NCBI GenBank assembly: GCA_028023455.1
Contig: JAQFVV010006353.1
Coordinates: 2,358,001-2,422,000 of the forward strand
Source: Epiperipatus broadwayi
Lineage: Eukaryota > Onychophora > Udeonychophora > Euonychophora > Peripatidae
Length of the DNA: 64,000 nt
Direction of reading: 5' to 3'
The position numbers and the translations under genes were made by a program. Each line of letters starts with the position of its first letter. The stretch's first letter is position 1. The notes beneath the pieces are model-generated. The model was not told the DNA's origin. It searched no databases and saw only the letters and a program-made list of their open reading frames with translations. Shown piece after piece: positions 32,687 through 45,235 of the stretch.

Positions 32687-35600
32687 ATTGTACCCTTACT
32701 TCTCGATGTATAATATAATTTGAAATACGACTAGCTCAATTAACTTATAATGCTTAATTAAAATTTGCATATCTATCTTTAATTTACTTTTATAATATCA
32801 TATTCTAATTAAATTTATTATCAATTATCAAAATCAATATATTCTATATTATGTGCTCATTAAATAAGTATTTAATAAAATCATGAGACTGTGAAGTAAA
32901 GTTACAAAGCAATAAGTAGATTTACATTGAGTCAATATCTCCTAGGACATTGTCTCAATGGCATAAGAATACTATTACCTCCTTATTAACTTACTACTAC
33001 CTCTACAGCATTCTTATGGCTTTTAAATAAAATAAACTATCTTTAATAATAAAATAAAATAAATAAATCTTAACTTTTAATTTTAAAATATAATTAAATA
33101 ATCTCAGGTTCTTCTAATTATCTTAAAGTAATGATAACTCATGTAAATAAGTATGATAAGGGATTTTATATCAAACCTAAGTACACCTAACTTATTCTAA
33201 TAATAATAATACTCAATACTAATCTTAGGGTATAACTTAATCTTATTTATTTCTGTTATATTATCACTCATTAAATAAATAAATAATCATGTATATATCT
33301 TTTATCTTCATATAGTATCTTAATTTTGGAATAGATCAAAATCTTACAATTTATTAATCTGTGGCAATAAATAATATTGTACTCTTATATTGTGCATTAT
33401 AATAACCTTATGACCATAATAATATTATATGTTAATGTCAATCAATTCTTATAAAATGATATCAAGAAAATATTGTATTTATTTCTAAAATAATATTAAT
33501 AAATTCACATTGTGCAAATATTATGTTTCTTCAAATTATCTGCTGTCAAATGCTGTGGTGCAAAATAATGAACTCGACACACTTTTAAAACAAATTAAAC
33601 AAATTTATTTACATTAACTTCAACTAAGAATTTATTTACAATATTTACAATTCAAAATTATGAAAACAAAGAAAATAAAATAATAAAATAATAATACAAT
33701 ATGTTTACACTGTTGTTAATTCATACTCCTAATAAGTAATTATACATTCTTTAAAATGCTGTACTAATAACATTGAAGTATGTTTTCAAAAACTTAGACT
33801 TTAAACAAATATCAGTAAACTTCAATTATTACACAGAAAATTTATGTAAATAATATTTATATAGCATATGTAAACAATTAAACTTTATTAATTAAATTGC
33901 TACATCACTTAAGTATTACTGCTATTCATTTCATCATGTACTAGTATGTGTTTACTTTACTATCAGCATTACTTTAATAGCATAATATAGAAACTAATGT
34001 ATCCTTGTAATGTAATAACAAAGAATTGATTATAATTTTATATTTCACTTATTGCAATTCATGTTACATGTTTTATCAAATATGCATTACATATATGTAC
34101 TGTTAAAATAATAATATTTAAATTATTCATCAATTTCAAATTCATAAAGCATTATATTAGATAAATTCTATGATTCTTTTCTGTATGAAATTATTACTTT
34201 ACTTTATGTGTTATACTACTCCTTCTTAATAAATTTCTATCTACAAAAACATCCTCTAAACTTATTTAAAATTTCCGGAAAACAACTTTCAACTCTAAAT
34301 AAAATACTAATTCCAAACTATTTATGCTTCATTATCTATACTTGGTAAACTTTCAACCTAAATATAAACTTCTCCATAAAACTTAACGTAATTTATCCAA
34401 TAAAACAACAGTAAAATATAGACTTTTAAATCTATTCCTAACTTGCAATAAAAATAATTACCCATGAATAATAAATATAATTCTAATACTATAACATAAA
34501 ATATCAAAGTTTATTAACAAAAGAATCATATAATTATTTCTAAGCTTCTTATGTAATGTTGCATCGTATTTATTTCATAAATTCAAATTATGCATATTTA
34601 AATAAAACTGTCACTGCCAATATAATGTGTGTATTTTTAAAATAATCATACATTCATTCAAAATAACATAATATTTGGTTGATCTAAATAAAACATATTA
34701 AATACATCAAAATTATTATTATTATACAATTTTTACCATAGATAATGAATTAATGTCCAGTCCATCTTCCAATATTCTTCGGAATTACAGCTTCATAAAA
34801 TAATTCACATTTATACTCACGATCATACTTTAAAATATTCTGTGTTATATTAATTATAAAATAAACTCATGCAATTAATCATTATATTATTTTTTAGTTA
34901 TTATTTAAAGATATGTACCTATCTTATTTTAATAAATTAATAATATTTAATTTTTATATTAGATAAATAAAACAGAGTTCATATTACGTGACTCCAGCGA
35001 TGTTTTCTTTTCCACCATAAAGTTTTTTTAATCCTAGGCACATATTCACTAGCACACCATTTCCTGTTTCCGGTCCATCACGTGTTTTTTTTAAAAGTTT
35101 ATGAAAAACGAAAACGTTCTTTTAAAACCAAAATAAAAGTTAATTCTTCCATAAGAAATAAAACAAATTAAAATAGTTTATAGGATCCTGTTTTAATTCT
35201 TTCTAGAATATTATTCAAAGTTATTATTTTAAATTAGTCTATAGTTTATGAAAAATTATCATTTAATTATTTTAAATTGACTGGGACGTCCACATATTAT
35301 TTACGCATTCCATAAAATATCCAGGTAAGAATAAACTTCTTTATCTATAAACGACCAGCGTTTAAATTATTTCAATATAATAATTTTTATTATATTAAGA
35401 TTTTCAGCTAACTATATTTCAATTTATTTGCCTTTTAAAATTATTAACATTCAGTCTTTTAAACATAAAGACTTAGCAAGGCAGTATTTATAAAACTACT
35501 TTTATTTCTAATATCTTTCCTTAAGATATATTTAAATTTATATATTACAAAATACTTTCTTTATAAAAAGTACTTTATTCTTTAAAGTATTTAATTTTCT

Positions 35601-36917
35601 AATAGTCAATAGTAATTAGCTTTTAAAATTATATACTGTCCAAAATATTACTTTTCTCCATCTCGTAATTATCCGAACTAATCCAGCGTTTGTCATACTT
35701 TTAGTATAAAGTTTCCGATATATTTTCACTATATATGATGTTCCCATGACTATTTGCTTGTAAATTGAGCTTAATATAGAGACGATTGATAGGAAAATTA
35801 AATTAACACTGCATGGTCTATCATTTAAAACTTTTTATAACTTATTTACAAGACACTCTTATAATTTTGAAAAATGATTTTAAAGGTCTATAAAATTTAC
35901 TTAGCTATTTTTAATAACATAATTAACTTGAAAATTCAATCAAAGTCCTCTCCTAACAATTGAACTAAGCTTTTATACGGAAGAAACTTCCCATTTGATT
36001 GGTACATTTAAACAATCAACTTTGCTGGCTTATTTACATATTTACCAACAACATAAAATTAAAAATAAATAATGACTTATTTAATATTTAATATTTATTA
36101 CATTATTAAATTTTAAAATAATCTTTATCGTTTATTTAAATTTATTAAACATTTTTTAAAATATACTTCTTACTTGATTTTAATTTTAACTTTTATAAAA
36201 TTATTTAAAATAAACTAAGTCTTTTTTATAGTTATATTTTTAAAACAATATTTTAAAATCAGATTTAATATTTTACATTGAATATCTTTATTTTTATCTC
36301 GTGATAACTCAGTATTATTTATAAATTTTATAACATATTTTTAAAATAGTTGTGCAACTTTATAAATAACTTCCAACATTGTGTATATTTAACTAACATC
36401 TGTTTCTTCAATAAAGAAACGCTTTTATAATCTAAAAATAAACTAACAATTGCATTTTTAAAATAAATATTTTTAAATAAATAAGATATTATAAAGATTT
36501 TAAAATAATTATCCAATATTATTAAAATCAAATATTAATCTTTTTATTTAAGTACTTTATAATAATTAAAAATATTTATATTCTTTATAATATTATTTTA
36601 TCAACAATAAAATATGTATTTAATTTTAACTTGTTTTTTAAACACTTTTAGTTTTAAATACCTACTTATTAAATATATTAATGCAGTATTGATTATGGCC
36701 ATTTTTTCCAACTATATATTATAATCATCATCATTTAAAATGTCTCTCTCAATATCAGCACAATTTTACATATCAAATACTCATAGATTGCTTTACTTAA
36801 ACCCTTTGAAATATTACCATAAGCAAAATTAACATCACATATTCAAATATATCTTAAATTTAAAATTTTTAATAGATTAGCACAAAATTAGATGGTGACC
36901 CATACAAAAGGGCACAA
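32687..36917. mobile_element. Candidate 4.2-kb insertion, unclassified, C-rich strand
   Basis: Both edges sit in (TA)n tracts. The left inner edge reads TTGTACCCTT (32687-32696) and the right AAGGGCACAA (36908-36917), an inverted match at 9 of 10 positions. The interior is extremely AT-rich with no significant frame, and its plus strand is clearly poorer in G than C: 34261-34440 has 34 C and 8 G by hand count. TGGTGACCC at 36893-36901 resembles an LTR-element primer site but is isolated. It could be a non-coding DNA transposon, a very long LTR, or ordinary intron-like DNA with chance ends. Confidence 0.35.
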
Positions 36918-37084
36918 TATATATATATATATATATAACAAATTAAAGTTTTTCTATACAAAAATGAAAAGAGCAGCCCTTTCCCTTCTCTTTTTAAAAT
37001 TATTATTTTATTTTGCAAGCATATGTGGAATTAATTGCACTCACTAGAATGAATACTTTCAATGGCTTTTAAGTTTAATTTTTT

Positions 37085-37182
37085 TTTATGTGTCATAGCA
37101 TTGGCTGGGAAAGTAAACCCACTAACCCAGGACAACAGCTTGTAAAGCAGCTGTGCTGACCACTCGACCACCAACGTTTGAC
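37085..37182 (-). repeat. tRNA-derived SINE 1, minus strand
   Basis: On the minus strand GTTGGTGGTCGAGTGGTCAG (A-box-like), GCTGCTTTACAAGCTG (anticodon-arm-like, same loop as the 26110 copy), TGGGTTAGTGGGTTTACTTT (decayed B box) and the common end AGCCAATGCTATGACACA. B-box changes mark it as old. Confidence 0.75.
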
Positions 37183-37399
37183 TAAGTTTAATCTTTAGAG
37201 TCTTATTTAGTTTTGATTCCTTAAACATAGTATTTTAAATGAAATTAATACAGAAGGACTGAAAACCCCCAGTGAGCTATATGTAAACTAACTGTCAGCA
37301 AACAATAATGTAGAATGAATCCATCATCACATTTGCTGTGATCTTAAATAAATACAACATCTGCTTTCAAAAAGTTATATAAACATAGTATATGTATAT

Positions 37400-37620
37400 T
37401 TACCATTGTAACATCTTTCAACCATTATTAATTCACAGCACTATTAAGGTTTTTCTAAGTTTATCCTGTTTCTCTAATTTTCTAATCTCTTTCCTCTATA
37501 ACACACCAGCAAACTTCTTTATTTTATTGATTCATCTCACATGTGGTCCATTTCTAGGTCTTCTGAAATCTATTGGGATTCAATTTAAAACTTCAACTGT
37601 CCATCTATATAATTTAAATA
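37400..37620 (-). pseudogene. RTE-type LINE 3' fragment
   Basis: The minus strand matches the RTE 3' region: TAGAAATGGACCACATGTGA corresponds to AGAAAGAGACCACATGTGAG at 50430, and ATAGATGGACAGTTGAA corresponds to ATAGATGGACAATTGAAATT at 50371. The frame is not intact and the tail repeat is lost. Confidence 0.7.
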
Positions 37621-37649
37621 TATATGCCTAAGACCTTTCACTATTAAAC

Positions 37650-37900
37650 CACTAAACATCACATGATCACCATTTCTCTTATGCTTGCTCAAGCTGTTAA
37701 AATAGGCAAAACTCTCCATACAGGAGTGCCACTCAGTGCAAGGCTCCTCACTGATGAAAGCCTCAAGCTAGAAACTAGTCTGGGGATATTGGCTGAGTAG
37801 ACACTAGATAGGGATTTTATGCACAAATCTTTGTGCATCCATTGATTACTCTAGTTTGCACTGAGTGGAACTACTGTATGGAGAGTTTAGCCTGTTATAT
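37650..37900 (+). repeat. Family A fold-back copy, most compact
   Basis: Starts AACCACTAAACATCACATGA, contains GGCAAAACTCTCCATACAGG, the hammerhead, then the inverted counterpart GTATGGAGAGTTTAGCC. The arms TGCCACTCAGTGCAAG and CTAGTTTGCACTGAGTGGAA are mutual complements. This is a short unit with inverted arms flanking the ribozyme. Confidence 0.85.
37745..37786 (+). ncRNA. Hammerhead ribozyme-like, family A, best copy
   Basis: Stem I TCCTCA/TGGGGA (37745-37750 with 37781-37786, six pairs including one G-U); core CTGATGA (37751-37757); stem II AGC/GCT with loop CTCAA; GAAAC; two-base loop TA; triplet GTC ending at 37780, where cleavage is predicted. Every universally conserved core base is present. 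The 10.1/11.1 position is A opposite A instead of G-C, so activity may be reduced. Confidence 0.7.
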
Positions 37901-38735
37901 AAATTTCGCTACTAATGATTATTAGTCAGTGTTACATTTTTGTAATACCTTGTTACCTAGACACCTCCATACAGATATCTGTAATAACATAAAAATGAAA
38001 AAAAAAATGTAATTAATTTTTTTATTGCTAGCAGCTATAGGAAATGTTTTATAAAATTAAACAGGAAGAGGGTGTATTTTTTCTTCTCTAAATTGAAAAT
38101 TTGATTATGTATTAAATTACTAATACTAGATTTTTTATACCTGATATGTCAAAGCTTACGTATAATTTTAAATCAAGTTCTAGTTAGAAATCTGTTTATT
38201 GCAGTGTTATTTTTTATATACCTGAAAGCTATATTTTTTATTTAAATCTCTTATTTCTGTCTTCTCTGAACAGATTGTTATATTATATTTCGCAGTGATT
38301 TTTTGATAAACCCAGATCTTATATAAAATCAGCTTCATATTCAGGAAATGTTCAATAAAATAATACTTTATATCCTTTTCAAAAAAAAAATTATATAATG
38401 TGTTCTGCCACAGGCAATGATGACTAGAAAACGTGAAGTGAAACGTCATCAGCAGGAAAGCACATTACAAATTTGATTTACAATAAAAATGATTAAAGCA
38501 TTTATTGTGTGTTTAATTAAAAACATATATTCATCTTGAACTGGCTTTAAAGTTTATACCTGATCTAGGGATAATCTTTAGTTTAATAAATGATTAGTGA
38601 TAACCATTAATGTAATTTTCTAAAGTGGATCTGGTCAAAGTTGTGGGCGGAGTAAGTTTGACATTTGTAAATCAAGATGTAACAATTTATTTAATAATAT
38701 TGCTCTACGTGATTTGGGGCAGTAGTACAGTAGAA
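37901..38735. other. AT-rich DNA, no gene recognised
   Basis: An 80-codon minus-strand frame at 38207-38449 has no recognisable motif and sits in AT-rich DNA, so chance is likely. Confidence 0.45.
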
Positions 38736-38739
38736 GATT

Positions 38740-39015
38740 GGATCTTAAGGTTCATGGATTATGTCCAACTCAGTCCCCCCTTAAGTAATGATATATATAT
38801 CTGAGCACTTATAGCATATATGTGTGGAGATGGTAATCTGGACCAACTGATGATTGCTGGTTTAGCATGAAATACATATATATTGGCGATTATTTATCTT
38901 TTCAATATATATGTGTTCAGGTGTATCAGTGTTATGAAATAGTGTGGAGAGTGGTGGGTCATGTGAAAGTCTATGCTCCTATACCCTATATATTACATAT
39001 ATAAACACAGGTATA
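38740..39015 (+). repeat. Family B hammerhead repeat
   Basis: A shortened 5' part with (TA)n near 38791, the hammerhead at 38842-38886, and the 3' part GTGTATCAGTGTTATGAAAT to CCTATATATTACATATATA. Confidence 0.8.
38842..38886 (+). ncRNA. Hammerhead ribozyme, family B, core intact
   Basis: ACCAA, CTGATGA, stem II with four good pairs (TGCT/AGCA, loop GGTTT) and a U-U at the 10.1/11.1 position, GAAA, a long stem III loop, triplet ATA (38880-38882), TTGG. Core boxes are intact; the lost closing pair of stem II may impair activity. Confidence 0.7.
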
Positions 39016-40640
39016 TAATAAGCCTGTGTGTTAAAGTTATTTATTGAATTGTTTATTAACATATAAATTTTAGTGTTATTATCTAGAGTGAAATTTGATT
39101 TTCCATTTCATTCCTATCTAGAATTCTGCTCTTAAATGTTATAATATCATATAGTACGTTTTTTCTTGTTTTATAGTAATAAACAAATAATAAAGAAGGT
39201 TTTAGCAGTAAAATAAAAAAAAAACCGGTGACAGTCAGATAAAGCATTTGTATAAGTATTTAGCATCAAGTAAGTGTAAAAAAAAATTAAATTGTGTTGT
39301 AGAAAATTTTAAAATTCAGAAAGACATATTAAACTGATTAATTTACCCAAAATTTTTTTCTTAAAGATGGCGCTGTTTTATATTCACTTTTCTTCACACT
39401 TCTATAGTTATCTGTACTAATATTTCACTAGGTTTTTTTAAAAGACAAAATGCAAACTAATGAATACAGAGTCATTAATTCCAAACATAGCTAATAAAGT
39501 CAGTATTTTCTAATAACTAGCAACTTCAAAGTAGTTTAGTCCAATCTTTATATATTTGATGGTCCAGGTTCTTTATTCTCCAATCTTGAGATCATTTGTG
39601 AGACAACTTTGAAAAGATTTTAGGAATAGCAAAAAAATAATTTTATATAGTTTATTAAAGATTTGTATTATTATTTTTACACAATAATGGTATAATAATT
39701 ATTTAAAAATAAAAGTATACATAATTATACTTTTATTTTATGCTTATGTTTTATTTTTAAAAATAGAAGCGAACAAATTCAATCATAATGATAGCAAAAA
39801 CAATTTACAACTAATAGGATACCTACACCTTGTGAAACAGATCAGTAACACCTTTACTAATATGGTGGCAGAAATTTTTTTAGATATTTTAAAAATTATA
39901 AATGCAATTTTAATTTTTAGAACACATTTTGATTCTCATTCACACTACACAATGAGGCAAAACACCCCTTTGGTTTCATTATGTACTCATATTATTATTA
40001 TTTTTCAATATTTGCAAAGTTCAAATATAATTTTTTAAGATGCTTTTTGTAAATTTATATTTCTAACATATCAAGTTAGTAATATTGAATGTAGAGTGAA
40101 ACACTAAAATCAAAGGTTAAATAATTACAAAAAGTCTCACTAGAGAGAAAAAGGCAAATGTCAATTTATGAAAGGGTTAAAAAATATCCTGAATAGTTTA
40201 CATACCTAAACATCACTGTTTTCCTAAATAACAAAGTTCTGTTGATTTACTTTTAATACTACATTGCTATTAGTTTACTAAAATAAACAATACTGTTTAT
40301 CCTAATCAGTAAAAGAGAAAAAAGGGTAATAAAAATATTTTGACCAGATCCTATTATTCAATGTAAAAACTAAGTGGATGTGACCAGAAACCATCATGAA
40401 AATTGATCCAATAAAATCACTGATAAAAAGCAGTAAATCTATTAAAAAATCATAATAATACAAACAGACAATACCAGTATACTGTATTTTTATATTGAAC
40501 TATTTTCATTATCTAATATGAGTACTGAATGTCTTTAGAAAATAACAACTTTTATTTAAATATTCCAAATACATTCAACTGTTAGTAATAGCACATCAAA
40601 CAGGTTAGTATATGCACAGTATTTTGAGATGTATTATTCT
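39016..40640. other. AT-rich DNA, no gene recognised
   Basis: No frame with recognisable motifs and no repeat family recognised. Confidence 0.5.
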
Positions 40641-40649
40641 CCCATTTTC

Positions 40650-40775
40650 TTCAGGTGTTGCTGGCCTGACCAGTGGACAGTACTAGCATAGAATTTGAAC
40701 TTGGACCCTTAGATTCTTGAGTATGGAATTTTAAGGTAATGCTCTAACTGACTGAGACATTCTGCCAACAACTAA
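40650..40775 (-). repeat. tRNA-derived SINE 2
   Basis: On the minus strand TCTCAGTCAGTTAGAGCATT (A-box-like), AAGTTCAAATTCTATGC (B-box-like), then a shared 3' body TAGTACTGTCCACTGGTCAG and AGCAACACCTGAAGAAAATG. The copy at 63605-63725 shares both the tRNA-like head and the 3' body. Confidence 0.7.
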
Positions 40776-40789
40776 AAGACCATCATCCA

Positions 40790-41590
40790 CAAACCTCCAG
40801 AAAATACCAATATACCCTTTTATGTATTTAACAAAATACAAATATAATATTTTATTATATTTAACATTTTTACAATAAATGATAATTTTGATTAACCATT
40901 AACCTTCTTCAGAACTGTGAAATATACAAAACATATAACTATCATTACCATAAAAAACTATATTTACAAACAAATTGTTTGTCCATATACATATATAAAA
41001 ATCAATTTAAATAATTTAATTAAAACATGGTTTTTATATTAATATTATAATAAAATTACAAGCATGTTGAGGCACTGGCAGGAGAAGCTATATAAAGTAA
41101 TCTTATAAATCAATAAATAAATAAGTAAAAGCTGAGCACTTTTGAGGCATATTGTCTCATATTCATAGCTACAAAAATAAATAATGCAGAGTAGGGTGTA
41201 GATGGTAATATGCAAATTATATAAATTGTTTAATTTGTCCAATGCTTAGAAATATCAAAGCAAGTATCGCTTCTGTTAATGGAGTTATTGCTGCTAGTGA
41301 TAAAATATTAATATTTGTATATGTTTAAATACCTATTTTTAAATTTAATCAGCTTTAAATGCTTCATATATAATATTTTATCTTTTTTAAGTTTTATATT
41401 TATATATTATTTTTAATAAAATATTTTGAAAATATTATTATATCTACCGTTAAACTTTTTATTATTATAAAAAATGATGTGATAAATATCATCTTACAGT
41501 TGAATTGATGTTTTTTCTTGTTAGTGATTAACTTTATTTCAGTGTGCCATTTTCAGAGGGTATTTATGTTGAGATATTGTTTCCAGCAAA
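40790..41590. other. AT-rich DNA, no gene recognised
   Basis: Chance frames only. Confidence 0.5.
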
Positions 41591-41599
41591 GAGAAAAGT

Positions 41600-42880
41600 T
41601 CCATGTATATCCAACAAGACAGTATTTTTTATTTAATATTTTTTGCTGTTTTTAACTCATGTTTTGCCTGTCCTCAAGCAATGATGGAGAGATTTGGTAA
41701 GTGTATAGCATTTCAAGCTATATATCTCACAGACCCACTCACACTAGTATATTCCAATAACTATGAGTACAAATTAAAACTACACAATCAAATTGCCCAT
41801 GACATTATTACAATACACAATATAGATCAGGAGGCCATGCTCTGCCTATATAAGAGGTTTAGAGCCACAGTGTTATTCATGCAACCAGAATGACCATCTT
41901 GCCATATCTGCATTGCCACCCAAATATTGCAAGCTCAATTCAACCACCAGCCAAACATACCAAGGAAACAGCACAAATACACACCCAATTACCACTGATC
42001 CAGGCACACTGAATAGGGACAACTGTCATCTCAGCTCCAAAGATCCTGAGTCCAGTCACCCATAGAAATACACACATATCCATAACTACAAAGTCAAACA
42101 ATGCTAACATTATTGTTGTAGACTCTAATTAAGTGGCTTCACATCACTCATATGATTTACCTAGCAGAACACCCCCCCCAGTTGGTACAGCTGATTCTGC
42201 ACCAGAGTCAAATCAAAATAGCATCAATATAACAGATCAGCATAACCAAACAAACCACCTTCAAGTAACCATGAATATAACATCAGTCCATACCATGGAA
42301 GCACTCACTACATACCTTCCACACATAGAATCAGCTTAAACAGAAACCAAAAGATCATGTGAAGGTCCAAAAAAGAATTGATAACCAAAGAGAGACAAAA
42401 CAGACAGGGTTGCTACTCTGGACATAATAACCAGCCATTCACCAGAAGAACTTATATCAATGAATCTCTCCTAAAATAAACAAATGACCCATGCCTACCA
42501 ACCAAAGATAGATATACTAAATACCCACAGACATCACAGCATAACCCATATACCATGGCCAAATGTCACATCAAATACTACAGCCAGATGGACATGGGGC
42601 CTCCTCCTATCCAGTCATACTGATACACCAAATAATATTCTGTTAGAACTGTTCACTTGCCAGACATAATTCCATCACATAAGACAGGCTTTATAATCAA
42701 CTGAAATAAAAAAAAGATATGTATCCAGTTTAAAAACAACCACATGACTTTACACAGTTCATAAAACTTAGCAATCAAAACATCTATATCTAACCAACCC
42801 CATGTATTGCAACCATATTATGACATTTGATATATAGCAGTTAAAGAGAGCAATTCTAAAATTGCATTCTCTGATATCTT
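41600..42880 (+). other. A/C-rich region with broken frames, possible retroelement
   Basis: A 96-codon frame (41603-41893) and several shorter in-line frames (42133-42339, 42484-42669) lie in DNA that is strikingly A/C-rich and G-poor on the plus strand from about 41900. No motif is recognised. The composition break and adjacency to the 625-bp duplication suggest one decayed mobile element spanning about 41600-44140, but its class is unknown. Confidence 0.35.
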
Positions 42881-42935
42881 TGCCAATACTTAAGCAATGA
42901 CCTCAACAGCAACCATAAAAGCACAGCCTAAAAAT

Positions 42936-44142
42936 CTTGAAGAAACATACCAAGATCACAATCCATTTCAAATATTAAGACCCATGGGTATGTTATCAAC
43001 CAAAATTTTATTAACTCTTAAGATGTACATACAAATAGAAATCAATTACACAATGAACTAAGATGCTTCCAGATATCTGAACTAAATGCAACAAAAAGAT
43101 CCTCAACAACACTCACACCAATCATGTACCCACCAATCACCATACAACCCTCTACACCCCCCAAATTACATTGTTAATAAATACCAAAACACTGATAGGA
43201 ATACAATTTGAATGTCCAAAAAATACATATATAAAAACCTAAAATCTTTGTAGGTATACGTATGCAAGCCTCAACACTAACTTGATAAATTTGTACACAG
43301 CTTGTATTTAATCTTTGTTCATATACACTATAGTTCAAATATATGCACTTATATCACTTCAATGTCCTCTAAATAAATTATTCAGAAATGTAACCCCTCT
43401 TTGAGCTATGTAGTTTTACACATTAAAACTCTACATGTAAATAGAACAATCATTTGTGTAAGCATACGTGTGTCAAAAAAAGTCAAGTAAAATCGTTTTA
43501 GTCTTAATAAAGTTCCTTTAAATCACTCCAACATCAACCAGAAAATTACAATCGAATCACCTTGAAGAAACATGCCAAGATCACAGTCCAATTTAAATAC
43601 AAACACACATGGTTATGTTATCAAACAAAATTTCATGAACTCCTAAGAAAGTCAATTTACATACAAACAGAAAACAAACATTTAATGAACTAACATGCTT
43701 CCATTAGATGCAATCAAAAAGATCATTGACAACACCCACACCAATCATATACCCACCAACTGTTATATAACCTACACCCCCCTAAAATTACATTGTTAAT
43801 AATAACCAGAATAATGATAAGGATACAATTTGAATCTTCAAAAGATACATGTAAAACCTAAAATCTTTGTAGGTATCCATATGCAAATCTCAACACTGAC
43901 TTGGTAAATTTGTACACAGATTGCATTTCATCTTTGTTTATGTACACTACCATTCAAATATATGTACTTATGTTCTTTAAATAATTCAATGCTTTTTCCC
44001 CATTTAGAAATGTAAACCCCCCTCTTACCTATGTAGTATTATACATTAAAATTGTGCATATAAATAGAACAATCATTTGTGTAAGCATATGTGTGACAAA
44101 AGAAGTCAAGTAAAATCGTTTTAATCTTAATAAATTCCTTAG
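42936..44142 (+). repeat. Two direct copies of a 625-bp unit
   Basis: CTTGAAGAAACATACCAAGA at 42936 and CTTGAAGAAACATGCCAAGA at 43561 start two tandem units. Both continue through CACACCAATCATGTACCCAC-like, CCTAAAATCTTTGTAGGTAT, TAAATTTGTACACAG and GTCAAGTAAAATCGTTTTA, and end near an AATAAA-containing CTTAATAAA. They are diverged by substitutions and small deletions. Confidence 0.85.
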
Positions 44143-44149
44143 AAACATT

Positions 44150-44252
44150 AACAGTAGTAACAACAACAACGACAACAATAATAATAATAACAACAATAAT
44201 AATAATAATAATAATGATGATGATGATGATGATGATAATAATAATAATGAAA
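44150..44252 (+). repeat. Compound trinucleotide microsatellite
   Basis: (CAA)n, (AAT)n, (GAT)n and again (AAT)n blocks in succession. Confidence 0.9.
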
Positions 44253-44735
44253 AAACAGCTATTTGTAAATGATTATGAAAATAATCAAGTCGCTTTATTG
44301 TTCAGAAGTTTATAAGTGCAGGGGTGCCAGAATTGGAATCAAACTGAGAATCTTAGTTCCAGAGCCTGACATTTTAACATTACTATACATGCAAAACAAA
44401 AAAAAAAATAAACTGCTTATTGCTTGTGCACAGAAGAGTTTGTATCTGCAGTTATGTTGGAGAAGGTGAACATGTTTCAGACTTAAAATGATTAATAGAG
44501 TATGGAATTAAAAAATGAATTAATGATCAATGAACAAAATGCTATTGCGCTAGATTATACTATGCAAATAATGTCTGCTAATATTAGAGGTTATATCACG
44601 TCTACAATAACAATATATCCAGGTTATAATAACAAAAGATTATGAATGTATTTACACTAGATCAAAATTTATGCAATTGTGAAGTAGTGTTGATAAATAT
44701 GTTGCTAAGTGGATATAAAATGTCAAATGTTCAGC
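44253..44735. other. AT-rich DNA with a weak SINE-like patch
   Basis: 44305-44395 on the minus strand has CAGTTTGATTCCAATTCTGG, a B-box-like run, but no clear A box. The remainder is unremarkable. Confidence 0.3.
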
Positions 44736-44739
44736 ATTT

Positions 44740-45030
44740 TGTATGCTTACACGAACTGTTAAACCAGTAGCAGATTGTGTACATTTTGGTGTCCTTGGTT
44801 TTCTAATAATCATAATCATCATCAACCCCTGGACAGGAATGGTATTAATCCATTAAAAATCACATGTCACCATTTTCTATACTTTCAGAAGCTAATTAAA
44901 ACAGTAACAAACTCTCCATAAAGTTATGTTACCCAATGCAAGCCATATACTCAATGGATGCTACAAGATTTGTGCATAAAATACCTATCTAGTGCCTACT
45001 TATGCACAAACCTAGCATCTATTGATTGTT
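44740..45030 (-). repeat. Degenerate family A copy
   Basis: Contains minus-oriented AAACTCTCCATAAAGTTATG and TGTGCATAAAATACCTATCT, with the hammerhead region deleted. A further scrap (GGCTTGCACTATGTGGCACT) lies near 45404. Confidence 0.65.
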
Positions 45031-45096
45031 GCTTATAATACTACTTTCATATACACTTCAATACAAACTAATTTTCTTAAAAAAGCTTCTTTATTT

Positions 45097-45136
45097 TCCT
45101 TACAGTTTCGACTGTCCAGCAGTCTTCATCAGAGAA
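45097..45136 (-). ncRNA. Family C hammerhead-like motif (left arm)
   Basis: On the minus strand: TTCT, CTGATGA, extra A, stem II GACTG/CAGTC (five perfect pairs, loop CTGGA), GAAAC, triplet GTA, AGGA. Stem I has four pairs with one G-U. The extra A between core and stem II departs from the canonical fold, and stem III would be a single base loop or open. Confidence 0.5.
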
Positions 45137-45195
45137 CCTTTATCCATCCTCTGCTTTAATCCTCTATTTTAATTAGAGCAGAGGATGGATAAAGG

Positions 45196-45235
45196 TACTC
45201 TGATGAAGATTGCTGTACAGTCGAAACTCTAAGGA
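45196..45235 (+). ncRNA. Family C hammerhead-like motif (right arm)
   Basis: Same layout as its mirror: CTGATGA (45200-45206), extra A, stem II GATTG/CAGTC (one G-U), GAAAC, triplet CTA, AGGA. The C-to-U change in stem II keeps pairing through a G-U wobble. Confidence 0.45.

Noticed and set aside
38207-38449. 80-codon minus-strand frame
   Set aside because: Lies in AT-rich DNA, is rich in Phe/Tyr/Lys/Ile as expected by chance, and has no recognised motif.
42133-42669. Host exon(s) in the A/C-rich region
   Set aside because: Frames are short, interrupted, low-complexity in Thr/His/Asn, without splice-site-supported continuity or a recognised domain.
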